61,070 bases of DNA, from NCBI RefSeq assembly GCF_000967545.1, contig NZ_JXXV01000038.1, positions 1 through 61,070 on the forward strand, written 5' to 3'. Shown one piece after another: positions 1 to 9,616 of the stretch. The translations under genes and the position numbers were made by a program. Position 1 is the stretch's first letter. The number at the start of each line of letters is the position of its first letter. Below the pieces are notes generated by a model. That model was not told the origin of the DNA, did not search any database, and worked only from the letters and a program-made list of their open reading frames with translations. This DNA is from Vibrio galatheae. Its GTDB lineage: Bacteria; Pseudomonadota; Gammaproteobacteria; Enterobacterales; Vibrionaceae.

Positions 1-209
1 TTTAAGTCTACCGTTACAAATGGGCTAACCCCGATAGACAGGATTATGAGATATCTGATCAAACTCCTTTGTCTGAAGAGGTACCTCAGAACTACTAGAT
101 CAAGACATAGCGGTTTCAAGAGCAAAATTACAGTCTCGATCTTCGGCTAAGAAAATTGAAACCATCTCTATGAATCACACAGATGAATGGCGTACACCTA
201 GAAAGTTAG
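1..209. other. Left window edge, no gene recognised
   Basis: This stretch lies downstream of the minus-strand lipoprotein gene. A plus-strand frame is open from base 1 to a TAA at 148-150 (49 codons without a visible start), which could be the tail of a gene outside the window or chance. I recognise no family in it. No rho-independent terminator for the lipoprotein gene is evident. Confidence 0.4.
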
Positions 210-1250
210 CTACATTTCGTGGCAAATAACGTTACCACTTGCGTTTTTCAGGTCGGTCCCACTCCACCAACTTTCACCTTGCTCGAAATGAACATATTGA
301 ACAGAGTTTATTACCGAACCGCCTGCACTTTCAGAGTCTTTAGTCTCAGAAGTAAAATATTTGCTGTAAACAAAACCCTTATCCAGTACACATGCGTCGT
401 AACTATCTATTTCGCGGCTGTTTTTCTCATGAGGTTTTGGCAGGTCATTGTCCTTTATCGGCCCACCGCATTCCTGAACCACTTCCATTAATTCAGTATT
501 AGTCGGTAACCTTCCTCCTGAATCAGAGCATATCTGAGATGCTTTCCAGCCATGAGCCAGCAGATAACATTTATTATCGCGCTCTACCTCTCCTCGATTT
601 TTTATACACACTTCCTTTGATGGCGTTATGAAAGGAAGCTGGGCAACCTTTGCCTTTGCATTGCGCGTTTTCAGCTCTCGCTTTTGGGACTCAAATAACC
701 GATCTTCACCCTTGTATAAATACTGCTTTTTAATGTAATACACGTCATCAAAGTTGTACTCCACCTCCCCTTTATACAAAGTTCTGTAATAACGCGATAC
801 ATAACTCTTGCACCATCCATTAGGATCACACGATTGTATAGGGATCTCTATAGCACCACTACGAAGGCTTGTTAAAGCTATTAGTTGTTCATCTTTTATA
901 TAAGTGTCATCTTCTTTTTTATACAAGTAGATATTCTTGTACCTCCAAACAGGAGGAACATGAACCACCTCATCCGGTATAACTTTCCACATTCGTTCTG
1001 AAGGGATTTCAATATTGTTTCGTTGTCCGTCCATCACGTAATAACGTACAGTAAACATGTGTTCAATCTTATTTGCTGATTCCCCGTATAAAGCCGTTCC
1101 CGGGGGTAGTTCGCTTTTATCATGCGCTTCATTTAAAAACCAACGCTCAGCGTAAAAACCACCTGAAAGATAACGTTGAGCTCCCATAAAATCCACACCA
1201 CTACAAGCTACAATCAGGGGGAATAAACAAAATAATGTTATTTCTTTCAT
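210..1250 (-). CDS. Hypothetical lipoprotein coupled to tpsA (possible partner or immunity protein)
   Basis: A 346-residue predicted lipoprotein. The N-terminus has a short hydrophobic signal ending in the lipobox I-V-A-C, so Cys16 would be lipidated; Ser at +2 suggests outer-membrane sorting rather than retention. The middle (about 30-220) is rich in Tyr and Lys with no family I recognise. The C-terminal 120 residues are cysteine-rich and contain G-G-R-L-P-T-N-T-E-L followed by Y-F-T-S-E and S-W-W-S-G, a pattern like DUF1566/C-type-lectin-like domains. Its ATG overlaps the tpsA stop as ATGA, so the two are translationally coupled. What is seen: secretion signal, coupling, domain pattern. What is inferred: a cognate partner of TpsA, perhaps immunity, accessory adhesin or surface anchor. 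Function is unproven. Confidence 0.75.
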   Translation of the reverse strand: MKEITLFCLFPLIVACSGVDFMGAQRYLSGGFYAERWFLNEAHDKSELPPGTALYGESANKIEHMFTVRYYVMDGQRNNIEIPSERMWKVIPDEVVHVPPVWRYKNIYLYKKEDDTYIKDEQLIALTSLRSGAIEIPIQSCDPNGWCKSYVSRYYRTLYKGEVEYNFDDVYYIKKQYLYKGEDRLFESQKRELKTRNAKAKVAQLPFITPSKEVCIKNRGEVERDNKCYLLAHGWKASQICSDSGGRLPTNTELMEVVQECGGPIKDNDLPKPHEKNSREIDSYDACVLDKGFVYSKYFTSETKDSESAGGSVINSVQYVHFEQGESWWSGTDLKNASGNVICHEM

Positions 1251-4200
1251 TCAGCAGTACCGTTTTCCGTTGATTGATTTAAACTGTTTTCTCGCGCTGC
1301 ACCATAGTTCTCAGTGCCATGGCCTAGCATACTCCATGTATTTGGATTCAAGGCATTCAAAGGTTTACTTACGTAGTCCCCTTCATTTTGCTGAATATCT
1401 CGTTTTGGTTCTAACACATTGAACTTTTCCGCTACACTACTTTCCGACATAGGTGCTCCATAACTCTTATAAGTATTGTTTGTATTTGCACCCCTAGCAC
1501 TAATCAGATTCCCTTGAGAATGCATATGGATTGTTTTTCCTGAGCTATTATCTTGCAATGTTTCTATCTGTTTACTAATACCCGTTTGCATTCCAAACAT
1601 ATTGCCAAATTTATCCACGCCGGATTCCACCAAGTCATTGATAAATCCATGAGTCGGGTTGTACCAAATTGTGCTTCTATCACTCCCTGTGACATTTTTT
1701 GCACCCTCTTCAGCTTCTGACTCGGTATTCATCATGCCATTAACATAAACATGATTACCTACACCTTCAATCACTCTATGCCTATTGTCCTCTGCACCAA
1801 ACAGCACGGGTAACTGTGCAATCATTCCTCCGTGATTTTTATCGCTTGGTATAATACCTCCTGTAAAATCACTTAGTGTATTTAGTACTGTACCTATGGT
1901 ATTCTCAACAACGTTTCCACCTTTAGACGCAGGAACATTCTGAGCTGTTTTTTGTATGTTATCTCCGAACTCATCCATTTCTTTTCCGATCTGCGCCCTT
2001 CCATCTTCGATCAGCAGACGGTGATCAACAGTTACATCAAAGTCCCCCTGCTTACGGTCAACTGTGAACAGGTCCTTTTCTGTATGTTCGGTGTCGCGAT
2101 TGAGGGAAGTGATGTCGTCAGAGTTTTCTGAGTCCACAATAGTCAAATTACCTTGACCTATTGTCGCTAGTGTCTTGGACTTGCTGTAACCAGATGTATT
2201 TTTGTACTGTATCGATGTTGAGTTATTGGTTGAATCTATCTCTCCGCCATTGATACCCACGCTTGAACTGACCCCCATACTACGATTTTGGTTGTAGCTG
2301 GTGTTAGATAGGTCAGCGTAGGTCAAAGAATCTGTGGTGAGGTTGAGTTTGCCGCTATCATTACCTTGCTCATCAATGGTAGCAATGAACGCGCCTTTCA
2401 CGTCGGTATTGTTAGCCACATTAATATTGGCTGTACCATCCGAAGTTAGGTTAGTAACCACGGTTTGCTTAGTTCTTGTTCGTCCACTGGAAGCATTGAC
2501 TCCGCCACTGGCTCCCGTTACCTCTGAAGCCGCACCATCACTCAGAGACAGGCCTCCACTGATGCCCATGCCTTTTTGACTCGAACTATGGCGGTCTTGT
2601 ACAGAGGCGACATTCAAATCACCGCCGACATCGACAATCAAACTGTCATTCGCAGCAACGTTCGCGCCTTTAATGTTGGTGTCTTGGTTGGACGTTATCT
2701 TGATATTGTCAGCGTTCAAACGACTGTTGTTATGCGTAACGGAAGATGAAGTACTCTGGTTGCGGTCAAAGCTGGCATTGAGGTTAATTCCAGTAGATGC
2801 ACCATAAACGGTCATGGATGCGCCGATTTTTCCCGATTGAGTCTCAGACTTACTGTTTTGAGTATCTTGTGAAGCTGTGATGTTGACTTCATTCGCCGCT
2901 ATTTCAATGCTGTCGTTAGCCGCTACGGTAGAGCCACTAATGTTGGCTTGGTTACCTTGGCTTTCGCCAGCGCGAACTATTACGTTTTGTCCGCTCAATT
3001 GCGAACCGACTGACGTCGTCTGTTGTGAACTTGCCTTAGTCTTACTCGCTTCTATATCTAAGTGTAAGCCTGCATTAAAGCCATAAGTCCCCGTACTTTG
3101 CGCCGCTGCTACCGTTTGTTGAACTAACAATGTCGTCTTGGATACAACATCCTCAGTCGCTAGCGCAACTCCCGCGATGTACCAAGACTCGTCACTTTTC
3201 ACTTCAGAGATAAGATCTTGAAGCTCTCCCACATCCTCAAATAACACTCCTGGCTTTTTAGCTTTGTACTCTTGTTCTAACGTTGCTAGTGTCGCCTCTA
3301 AAGAATCAAGGTTCTTTTGGTACTGCTTAAAGTCCGCTTTCGCTTGTTTGAGTTTTTTCGTCGCTTTTTTCAGTGCTAAAGCCGCTTTCGCCACTTCAAC
3401 AGCTTGATGTTGAACGACGATACTAGCTTCCGCTTTGCCATGAATTTCTTCACGTTGCTCGCTTAGCGTATCGACCGCTTCTTTAATCGTGACGTCTTCT
3501 TCCGCCGTTAAACTCAAATCACCTTGATTATTTCCATCACTATCTGAAGCCAGCGTTGAGCCCTCAACAAGTATGGATGACTCCGCGTTGACCACGAGAT
3601 CATTCTGAGCACTCACCACACTCCCTTTGTGATTCAACGCATCGCTTTGTTGTTTAACTTTGTCGTACGTCGCTTCACCTAGAGATATTTTGATTTGGCC
3701 ATCTTCAACGCTCGCGCCATCCAAACCATCGCCTAAACTGATAGAGAGCTTCTCTTCGCTTTCAAACGTTTTCGTTGTTTCTTTAGCGGCTAGAATTTCA
3801 ACATCACCCGTATCGGCCGTTAGGCTAACATTGTTGCCAGCATTGACTTCAGAGCCAACCACTTTGATAGAGCCACCGTTAACAGCAAGGCTACCACCTG
3901 ATTGAATCGAACTTGATTGAGCCGCGGAGGTTTCTTGCCCTTTACGTTTTTTCTCCATCTCAAAGAGATTGCCGCCACTGAGGAACGACATCTTTTCATC
4001 CCATTGTTGGGTCTGTTTCAAAACATCTCCGGCAGCAATCAAGACATCCTCAACAGCATTGAGGTTTAAATCGCCACCACTGGTCACTTCACTGGCAATG
4101 ACACCAATGTCTTTACCCGCAACAATCGCTGTATTTCCAGAGTTAATCAGGAAGCTGCTGTTAAGCAAGGTCGAATCGCTAGCCGTTCCGCTATTTCGGC

Positions 4201-7200
4201 CACTGAGCCCCCCAAAACCTTTCTTCACGGTTTCATGGCGTTCAAACTCTTTATAGCTTTGGGCTGCGAGGTTGACATCGCCATCGGCAGAAAGAGTCAC
4301 TTCATTGTTGGCATTAAGTTCTGAGCCGATGATGTTGATATCACTGTCACCTCCGGCAGTGATCGCCGCCGCTAGGTTTTGTGCTTTGATGCGAATATCT
4401 TGACCTGCATCTATTGCACTGCCTTTCACTAGTTCACGATACGTTTCATTCGTAGTGGTTGAGCTACGTCCGAAGGATTTCTTACTGACGGTTTGGTCAA
4501 AGTGATATTGGCTGTCGTTTACAGCCAATACAGAAACATCTCCTTTGGCGCTGATGTCGATACTAGTTTCCGCGGTCACATCACTACCTTTGACTAGCAA
4601 ATCATTACCGGCCTTAAGTGATATGTTTTTGCCTTCTATATTTGAACCCTGATGTACGGTACTTTGATCAGTAATAATGCCACTGCGATGAGTTGTGGAC
4701 TGATAAGATTCATTTAGCTCAGCCTCCAAATTTAAATTCTTGCCCGCATCAATCTCTACCTCCCCCTCTGCGATGACGTTTGTTGCAACCATTTGTACAT
4801 TCTGACCAGCATTGATAGACAGGTTATTACCTGTCTGTAGCGATGAGGAAACATGGTTAATGGTTTGATCGACTTTTCTTCCATCGATTGTCTTAGCGTC
4901 TATACGGGTTCGGTCTTCGATTGTCGTCACAGTAACATTTCGTTTTGCTCCGAGTGCCATATCTGAGCCTGACGATACATCTGCTGCGATATTTTTGATA
5001 TCTCGCCCAGCATAAATGGTTAAGCTGCCTACAGCATCTATCTTGGAAGGGCTTTTGATATTCGTAGTGGTAACGGCAGCACTATTTTGGTTAACCAGCT
5101 TTCCGTTAGCATCCATATTGGTTTGATCGAATAAGGTTTCGTTAATCACATCTCCCGCGACACTGGTAATGACGATATCTTTACCTCCAATTTGACCACT
5201 TTGGTTCCAAATATCATCTTTCGCCAAAAGAGTCAGATTACCCTTTGCTTGAAGACTTCCTGCAGTGTTAAAAATCGCAGACTCGCTTACCAATTCCATT
5301 GAGCTATCTGATGTGATATCACCATTATTTTCTATCGCGCCCGACTCAATAAGCAGTTCACCGCCAGACACTATTGCGCCGTGCGTAAAGCTACGATCAT
5401 TGGCTCGCGCGATATAAAGCTTAGGAGCAAGCACCAATCGGCCGTTGATTTTGACTTCTTCGTACCAAATCATGTCGTCTGTTAGGTTTGCAATTTGATC
5501 GCTGGTTAATGCAATGCCGACATTCAAATCCAGTGTTTTTTGCTGTTCGCCTGCTGCATCTATTAACTGTTTCATCTGTGCTAAGTCGCTACCAACAGAT
5601 TGATTTAGATAGCGTTGTCCTGTTTGTTCGAAAATAGCTTGGATGATCATACTCGTATCATAATAAGCGTCACCGAGAAACGTTATCTTTTGTTCTGGAG
5701 AAAAACTAACGCTATCTTGAAAATAATCTGACCCTAAAAACTGTCCCATGTCGGTCACCAACGGGTTCGTTTCAATTACATAGCTACTTTTCGGATCATG
5801 ACTGAAGAAAAACAGCCCATTAGGATTGGCTGGTAGACGAAATGCAGGGAATGAGACGCTGTTGTTCACTATAGCGTCAATATTTTCAGCGCTTATCCTC
5901 TCACTTAATCCGATTTGCTCAGTTGGACCTGACACAGAGATAGAGCCCCCATCTACTAATGCCTTATCTGTCGTGTTTAGTAAAACATTGCCATTATTAA
6001 TGCTTGATGCTCCAGCATAAGCTTTTTTCACCGAGTTATTGAATTGTGAGTTCGCTTTAATGGTTAAAACGTTTTTGGCTTGAATGGTCGAGCTATAACT
6101 CGCAGTTGATGAGCTTTCTGTTCGATTTCCAGTTCGAGTATACAAGCGGTCGAATGTTACAGACGAAGGCGGGTTCTGCGATGTTCCTGTATAATGCCTC
6201 ATTAAAAAACCACTATCGGAGTAGTAAGTCGCTAGATATTTGACGAGCGAGTCAACATATCCTTGATTTTTAACAGTTCTGGCATCAATAGTTAGGTCGC
6301 CGTTGCTCGCCATTAACGAAGCTTTATTGGTAACATCTTGCGAAGATATTTCCATGTTGCCACCCGAAATTAAACGTGAGCTCTCACCTTCGGCGACAAT
6401 TTGAACGCGATCTGTTCGGTAATGAATGTCGCGAGCACTGGCACTATATGCGTAGTTGCAACCTCCGCCACCACCATGACCAACACCTTGTCCACCTCCG
6501 CCCGAAGAAGCGTAGCATGAAGTTTGTGAGGCGGATGACTCTGTGGTAAACGAAGATGGAGCAGACTTGTGAGTTGTGCTGCTAGAACTTGAGGAAATAC
6601 GCAAGCGTGTGTTATCCAGCGTATTCATTGTCACTGTCAGGTTTCCACCCGACTCAATGTTCCCTGAGCGATTGTGAAGATGGCTGTTATTATTCCTGCT
6701 TATTTCTGTAATAGTTAGGTGGCGCCCGGTTAGCAGATCGGCTTGCTGATTGAGCAGTTTAGACGTCAATCTAATTTGCGCATCTCGCCCCGCATAGACT
6801 AGGCCATAGTTGTATAAATAGCTGTTGCTCTCGATTGAAAGATCATTTGCCGCTACAAGTGACCCTTTATTTGTCATAGAGCTCACATCCAGACCAAAGT
6901 TTTCCAACGCTTGCAGTTTACCATCATTTACCAATGCAGCAGACTGGATATAAGTGTTGTCACCTGAAACAATACCATTAGTGTGGTTGCTGGTGTTTCC
7001 TGTTGTTAGGATACTGACTGTATTTCCCGCGGAAATTTGTGAGCGATTATCTAGGCTTGCCGCCTCAACACGTAGATCGCGCCCTGCAAGCAGTTTATGC
7101 TCGCTTGTTAACGCCCCATCAACACTCAGCGTTAAATCATTCCCAGCCTGAAGAGTGCTATTAAAATCAACGTTGTTAGCGGTAATATCAAGGTTGTTAA

Positions 7201-9598
7201 GTGCGGTGAGCGAACCATTGTCGACTAACGTATCGACGTTGAGCACCAAATCACTGTTGGTATACAGAGCACCTTGGCTATCCAGGCTATTTGCTGTTAA
7301 ATGAATCGCGTCCTGTGCCGTTAAGCTTCCAGATTTCATAACAGCGATGCTGCCAAAGCTTTCAACGTCAACACTACCTAGGCTTTTAATGTTACCCGAA
7401 AGATTTAGTTCATCAGCATTCAATCTAACTTCTCTTTTCGCAGCCAATTCACCCTGTATATTGGCGTACTCAGCTGTGAGAGAAAGATCGTGATAAGCAA
7501 CTAGCTCCCCCTGAGTTGTGATGCTATCCGCATTTATGGTAAAGTCAGACTCAGCTTGACTAAAGCCCTTGTGTAACAATGAATTGCCTTCAATTTTTAT
7601 ATCCTTTTTTGCATAAAGATTTCCAGCTTGTTCAATATCCTGCCCCGTCAACACCAGATTTCCTAATGATGAAACCTGTCCTTCAATTTCTATGCTATCT
7701 GCATTCAAATCAATCAAATCACCAGCAACAATATCGCCTTTCTGCACCATTGTTTGGGACATGATCTTAACTTCATTGCCACTCTCAACGCGCCCCGATA
7801 ACGCTAAGTTTTCTGATCGCAACTCAATATTATCATTCGCTTTTAAAACACCATTTGTACTAACCTGGCCACCTTCTATCTCGATTGCACCAACTGACGC
7901 AATATAACCATCAAAATCTAAGTGCCCCCCTTCAATGTCTAATACTTGGCCTGCTGACAATTGACTCTGACTATCGGCGACTAAAGATTCGCTTGCCAGA
8001 AAAGTAAGATTTCCTGCAGACGCAACCTCCCCAGATAATTCCGCTTGATCTGCTGAGATAGAAATCACTTCCTGAGCGATTATTTTTCCTGTTGATTCTA
8101 GTTGCTTCATTTTTAAAGCAACTTGCTTAGACTGGATAGAACCGCTAATAGACGCTTGTTCCGTTTGTACACTGACACTCTCTGCGGAGGTAAGTCGCCC
8201 ATTGTGTATAAGTGCTCTGGATGTAATATCAATATTATCGGTAGCCGTGATCTGAGCATCTTGTGCGAGAGTCAATGAATCAGTAGCCCTAATATCTGCA
8301 CTGCCTGTACTGAAATCACTGTCTAATACTAAACGGCTCGCTGTCGCATCCAAATTGTTAGCAATGATATTGCCACCACCTTCAACATGAATATCTTTTC
8401 CCGATATAAGCAGTTGATTATTGGCAAGTATCTGCCCATAGTTAGTTAGCAGTTCTAACTTATCCATTTTTGTAGTTTGGCTAACTAGTTCACTGTCAGT
8501 CTTAATCTCAACAGCGCTAACATCAAAGGCAAGTGTATTGGCTTGTAAGCTCGACTCATTCACCAGTACGCTATCACTTCGTATTGAAAGATCGTCACCA
8601 GCTACAACTGTCGCATTGCTGACCAGAACCGAATCCCCTAGGTAGTCGATGCTATCAGCCGCGCTATGCTGACCTAGTAAGGTAATGCTATCTTGAGAGG
8701 AGAGTTCAACACTATTCGAGCTGCTAGAATTGCCAAGTGTAATTTTTCCTTCCGCAGTGAGAGTAATATCTCCATGCGAAGATGCTAGGTTACTTAAGTT
8801 AACCCCAACCCCACTTTCAGTCGCAACCAGAGAAATTTTGCCTGCATACATCCCTCCAAGCATTGAGGAGTCTATAGCAAGGTGAGGCGATTTTTCATCA
8901 CTACCCATTTTTATTTGGGTTATTTCATTGGTCTTGTAAGCGACTTTGTTGGTACCAGCCACAACCGTGAGGTCATTGGCATGAATTTCAGCATTAAGCT
9001 CTAGCGTTCTAGCAAGGATATCGAAATAGGTTTGGTTTGTGGCATCTAGCCCCAGCCCTTCAATCGTCACGCTCCCTTCTGCGACATCAAACCCTGACAT
9101 TTCTCCATTCGTCACTTCAGGCAAGCCGGTTGAAAGCGTCACTCTCGGCGTGTTTATAAAGCCACACCCATCACACGTAATGCCGTAAGGGTTGGCTAGA
9201 ATCACGTTAGCCTGCTGCCCAAACACCTCGGTATAACCCTCTAATTGGCTGCGATTAGCCCCCGTCACTTCATTGAGAATAACGCTCGCTGCCTTCCCTT
9301 TTAGGTTGGGGTTATTTTGCAATATGCCGCCCAATTGAGATTGAGCAAGCTGAGCAGTCGAGTTGTTGAGAATCAGGCCAGAGGGGTCGACATTAAACTT
9401 TTGATATTTGTTGTGCGACAGACCTTTGCTGTTGGGCGTGGCAATATTAACCACTTCGACACCATTCCCAGCGGATGTTTTGCCTGTATTGCCGGAGTTT
9501 TTATCAATGACGACATTAGCAAACACAGGCTGTAGAGTAATAACACTACACAGTCCGTATGTTAGGCACACCTGCCCTAGCGTAAGTTTTTTATTCAT
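1247..9598 (-). CDS. TpsA filamentous haemagglutinin-type exoprotein
   Basis: A 2783-residue two-partner secretion exoprotein of the FHA/CdiA type. Residues 1-27 are a signal peptide ending V-F-A. The TPS domain (about 28-270) carries the hallmark N-P-N-L (96-99) and N-P-Y-G-I (136-140) motifs and the C142/C145 pair. Most of the rest is repetitive 'G-s-l-i-a-g-n-d-l-x-l-x-A' sequence expected to fold as a right-handed beta-helix. Two inserts break it: a Gly-rich loop bracketed by C1028 and C1047, and a Lys/Ala/Glu-rich helical segment near 2035-2165. After about residue 2580 the repeats stop and a distinct C-terminal region begins, with Y-N-P-T-H-G-F (from 2646), H-S-Q-G (Ser2694) and G-H-G (His2760). 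It starts 18 bp after tpsB and overlaps the lipoprotein gene. No VENN motif was seen. Likely role: adhesin and/or toxin carrier. Confidence 0.93.
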   Translation of the reverse strand: MNKKLTLGQVCLTYGLCSVITLQPVFANVVIDKNSGNTGKTSAGNGVEVVNIATPNSKGLSHNKYQKFNVDPSGLILNNSTAQLAQSQLGGILQNNPNLKGKAASVILNEVTGANRSQLEGYTEVFGQQANVILANPYGITCDGCGFINTPRVTLSTGLPEVTNGEMSGFDVAEGSVTIEGLGLDATNQTYFDILARTLELNAEIHANDLTVVAGTNKVAYKTNEITQIKMGSDEKSPHLAIDSSMLGGMYAGKISLVATESGVGVNLSNLASSHGDITLTAEGKITLGNSSSSNSVELSSQDSITLLGQHSAADSIDYLGDSVLVSNATVVAGDDLSIRSDSVLVNESSLQANTLAFDVSAVEIKTDSELVSQTTKMDKLELLTNYGQILANNQLLISGKDIHVEGGGNIIANNLDATASRLVLDSDFSTGSADIRATDSLTLAQDAQITATDNIDITSRALIHNGRLTSAESVSVQTEQASISGSIQSKQVALKMKQLESTGKIIAQEVISISADQAELSGEVASAGNLTFLASESLVADSQSQLSAGQVLDIEGGHLDFDGYIASVGAIEIEGGQVSTNGVLKANDNIELRSENLALSGRVESGNEVKIMSQTMVQKGDIVAGDLIDLNADSIEIEGQVSSLGNLVLTGQDIEQAGNLYAKKDIKIEGNSLLHKGFSQAESDFTINADSITTQGELVAYHDLSLTAEYANIQGELAAKREVRLNADELNLSGNIKSLGSVDVESFGSIAVMKSGSLTAQDAIHLTANSLDSQGALYTNSDLVLNVDTLVDNGSLTALNNLDITANNVDFNSTLQAGNDLTLSVDGALTSEHKLLAGRDLRVEAASLDNRSQISAGNTVSILTTGNTSNHTNGIVSGDNTYIQSAALVNDGKLQALENFGLDVSSMTNKGSLVAANDLSIESNSYLYNYGLVYAGRDAQIRLTSKLLNQQADLLTGRHLTITEISRNNNSHLHNRSGNIESGGNLTVTMNTLDNTRLRISSSSSSTTHKSAPSSFTTESSASQTSCYASSGGGGQGVGHGGGGGCNYAYSASARDIHYRTDRVQIVAEGESSRLISGGNMEISSQDVTNKASLMASNGDLTIDARTVKNQGYVDSLVKYLATYYSDSGFLMRHYTGTSQNPPSSVTFDRLYTRTGNRTESSSTASYSSTIQAKNVLTIKANSQFNNSVKKAYAGASSINNGNVLLNTTDKALVDGGSISVSGPTEQIGLSERISAENIDAIVNNSVSFPAFRLPANPNGLFFFSHDPKSSYVIETNPLVTDMGQFLGSDYFQDSVSFSPEQKITFLGDAYYDTSMIIQAIFEQTGQRYLNQSVGSDLAQMKQLIDAAGEQQKTLDLNVGIALTSDQIANLTDDMIWYEEVKINGRLVLAPKLYIARANDRSFTHGAIVSGGELLIESGAIENNGDITSDSSMELVSESAIFNTAGSLQAKGNLTLLAKDDIWNQSGQIGGKDIVITSVAGDVINETLFDQTNMDANGKLVNQNSAAVTTTNIKSPSKIDAVGSLTIYAGRDIKNIAADVSSGSDMALGAKRNVTVTTIEDRTRIDAKTIDGRKVDQTINHVSSSLQTGNNLSINAGQNVQMVATNVIAEGEVEIDAGKNLNLEAELNESYQSTTHRSGIITDQSTVHQGSNIEGKNISLKAGNDLLVKGSDVTAETSIDISAKGDVSVLAVNDSQYHFDQTVSKKSFGRSSTTTNETYRELVKGSAIDAGQDIRIKAQNLAAAITAGGDSDINIIGSELNANNEVTLSADGDVNLAAQSYKEFERHETVKKGFGGLSGRNSGTASDSTLLNSSFLINSGNTAIVAGKDIGVIASEVTSGGDLNLNAVEDVLIAAGDVLKQTQQWDEKMSFLSGGNLFEMEKKRKGQETSAAQSSSIQSGGSLAVNGGSIKVVGSEVNAGNNVSLTADTGDVEILAAKETTKTFESEEKLSISLGDGLDGASVEDGQIKISLGEATYDKVKQQSDALNHKGSVVSAQNDLVVNAESSILVEGSTLASDSDGNNQGDLSLTAEEDVTIKEAVDTLSEQREEIHGKAEASIVVQHQAVEVAKAALALKKATKKLKQAKADFKQYQKNLDSLEATLATLEQEYKAKKPGVLFEDVGELQDLISEVKSDESWYIAGVALATEDVVSKTTLLVQQTVAAAQSTGTYGFNAGLHLDIEASKTKASSQQTTSVGSQLSGQNVIVRAGESQGNQANISGSTVAANDSIEIAANEVNITASQDTQNSKSETQSGKIGASMTVYGASTGINLNASFDRNQSTSSSVTHNNSRLNADNIKITSNQDTNIKGANVAANDSLIVDVGGDLNVASVQDRHSSSQKGMGISGGLSLSDGAASEVTGASGGVNASSGRTRTKQTVVTNLTSDGTANINVANNTDVKGAFIATIDEQGNDSGKLNLTTDSLTYADLSNTSYNQNRSMGVSSSVGINGGEIDSTNNSTSIQYKNTSGYSKSKTLATIGQGNLTIVDSENSDDITSLNRDTEHTEKDLFTVDRKQGDFDVTVDHRLLIEDGRAQIGKEMDEFGDNIQKTAQNVPASKGGNVVENTIGTVLNTLSDFTGGIIPSDKNHGGMIAQLPVLFGAEDNRHRVIEGVGNHVYVNGMMNTESEAEEGAKNVTGSDRSTIWYNPTHGFINDLVESGVDKFGNMFGMQTGISKQIETLQDNSSGKTIHMHSQGNLISARGANTNNTYKSYGAPMSESSVAEKFNVLEPKRDIQQNEGDYVSKPLNALNPNTWSMLGHGTENYGAARENSLNQSTENGTAE

Positions 9599-9616
9599 TT
9601 AGCCAACCGGTTGTAA

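Noticed and set aside
1..150. Plus-strand frame open from the window edge (49 codons)
   Set aside because: Too short to separate from chance and no family recognised; it is convergent with the lipoprotein gene, so a truncated neighbour remains possible.
2877..9602. Many plus-strand frames opposite tpsA
   Set aside because: They are shadows of the repetitive tpsA coding strand, without ribosome sites or recognisable products.
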